From: Chloroflexota bacterium
Lineage (GTDB): Bacteria; Chloroflexota; Anaerolineae; UBA4142
Length of the DNA stretch: 5,037 nucleotides
Direction of reading: 5' to 3'
Assembly: GCA_023380675.1 (NCBI GenBank)
Contig: JAMCRS010000132.1
Span: forward strand, 1-5,037
Shown here one piece after another: positions 4,998 through 5,037 of the stretch (positions are counted from its first letter, which is position 1; each line of letters begins with the position of its first letter). Made by a program: the position numbers and the translations under genes. The notes below the pieces were generated by a model. The model had not been told where the DNA came from. It ran no database searches and saw only the letters and a list, made by a program, of their open reading frames with translations.

Positions 4998-5037
4998 AGT
5001 GATATGAAAGGCGCGTGGCATATGGTGCACGGACCCG

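Overview
The window is a GC-rich bacterial chromosomal segment with two facing blocks. The left half is transcribed on the + strand and the right half on the - strand; they converge near 2480-2540. The host is probably a member of the Chloroflexota. This is an inference from the small membrane-anchored Pro/Thr-rich protein (a style common in that phylum) and the overall composition. No marker gene confirms it.

Region 1-304 has no convincing gene but is dense in inverted repeats. Two back-to-back two-tier hairpins (153-205 and 214-268) precede an ABC transporter operon. The operon encodes a NitT/TauT (nitrate/sulfonate/taurine-type) ATPase (305-1159, TTG start) and its permease (1146-1925), which overlap by 14 bp. 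No substrate-binding protein lies in the window, so the substrate is unknown. An extended -10 promoter (1952-1960) follows within 30 bp and should drive a 144-residue protein of unknown function (2043-2477), which ends at a clear intrinsic terminator (2483-2516).

On the - strand, reading right to left, a CoA-transferase gene pair resembles glutaconate CoA-transferase. Subunit A is at 3981-4955 (GTG start set by a strong Shine-Dalgarno) and subunit B at 3121-3897. Subunit B keeps the catalytic glutamate, whereas subunit A has lost the family's Gly-Gly-Phe loop. Downstream, also on the - strand, is the gene for a 151-residue protein with one membrane segment and a long Pro/Thr-rich tail (2537-2992). 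The 128-bp gap before it holds a palindromic -10-like site.

The transporter and the CoA-transferase are in separate transcription units, so a shared pathway (uptake of an organic acid followed by CoA activation) is possible but not shown. I found no phage, IS, CRISPR, tRNA or rRNA feature. The most unusual signals are the tandem two-tier hairpins upstream of the transporter and the altered active-site loop in CoA-transferase subunit A.
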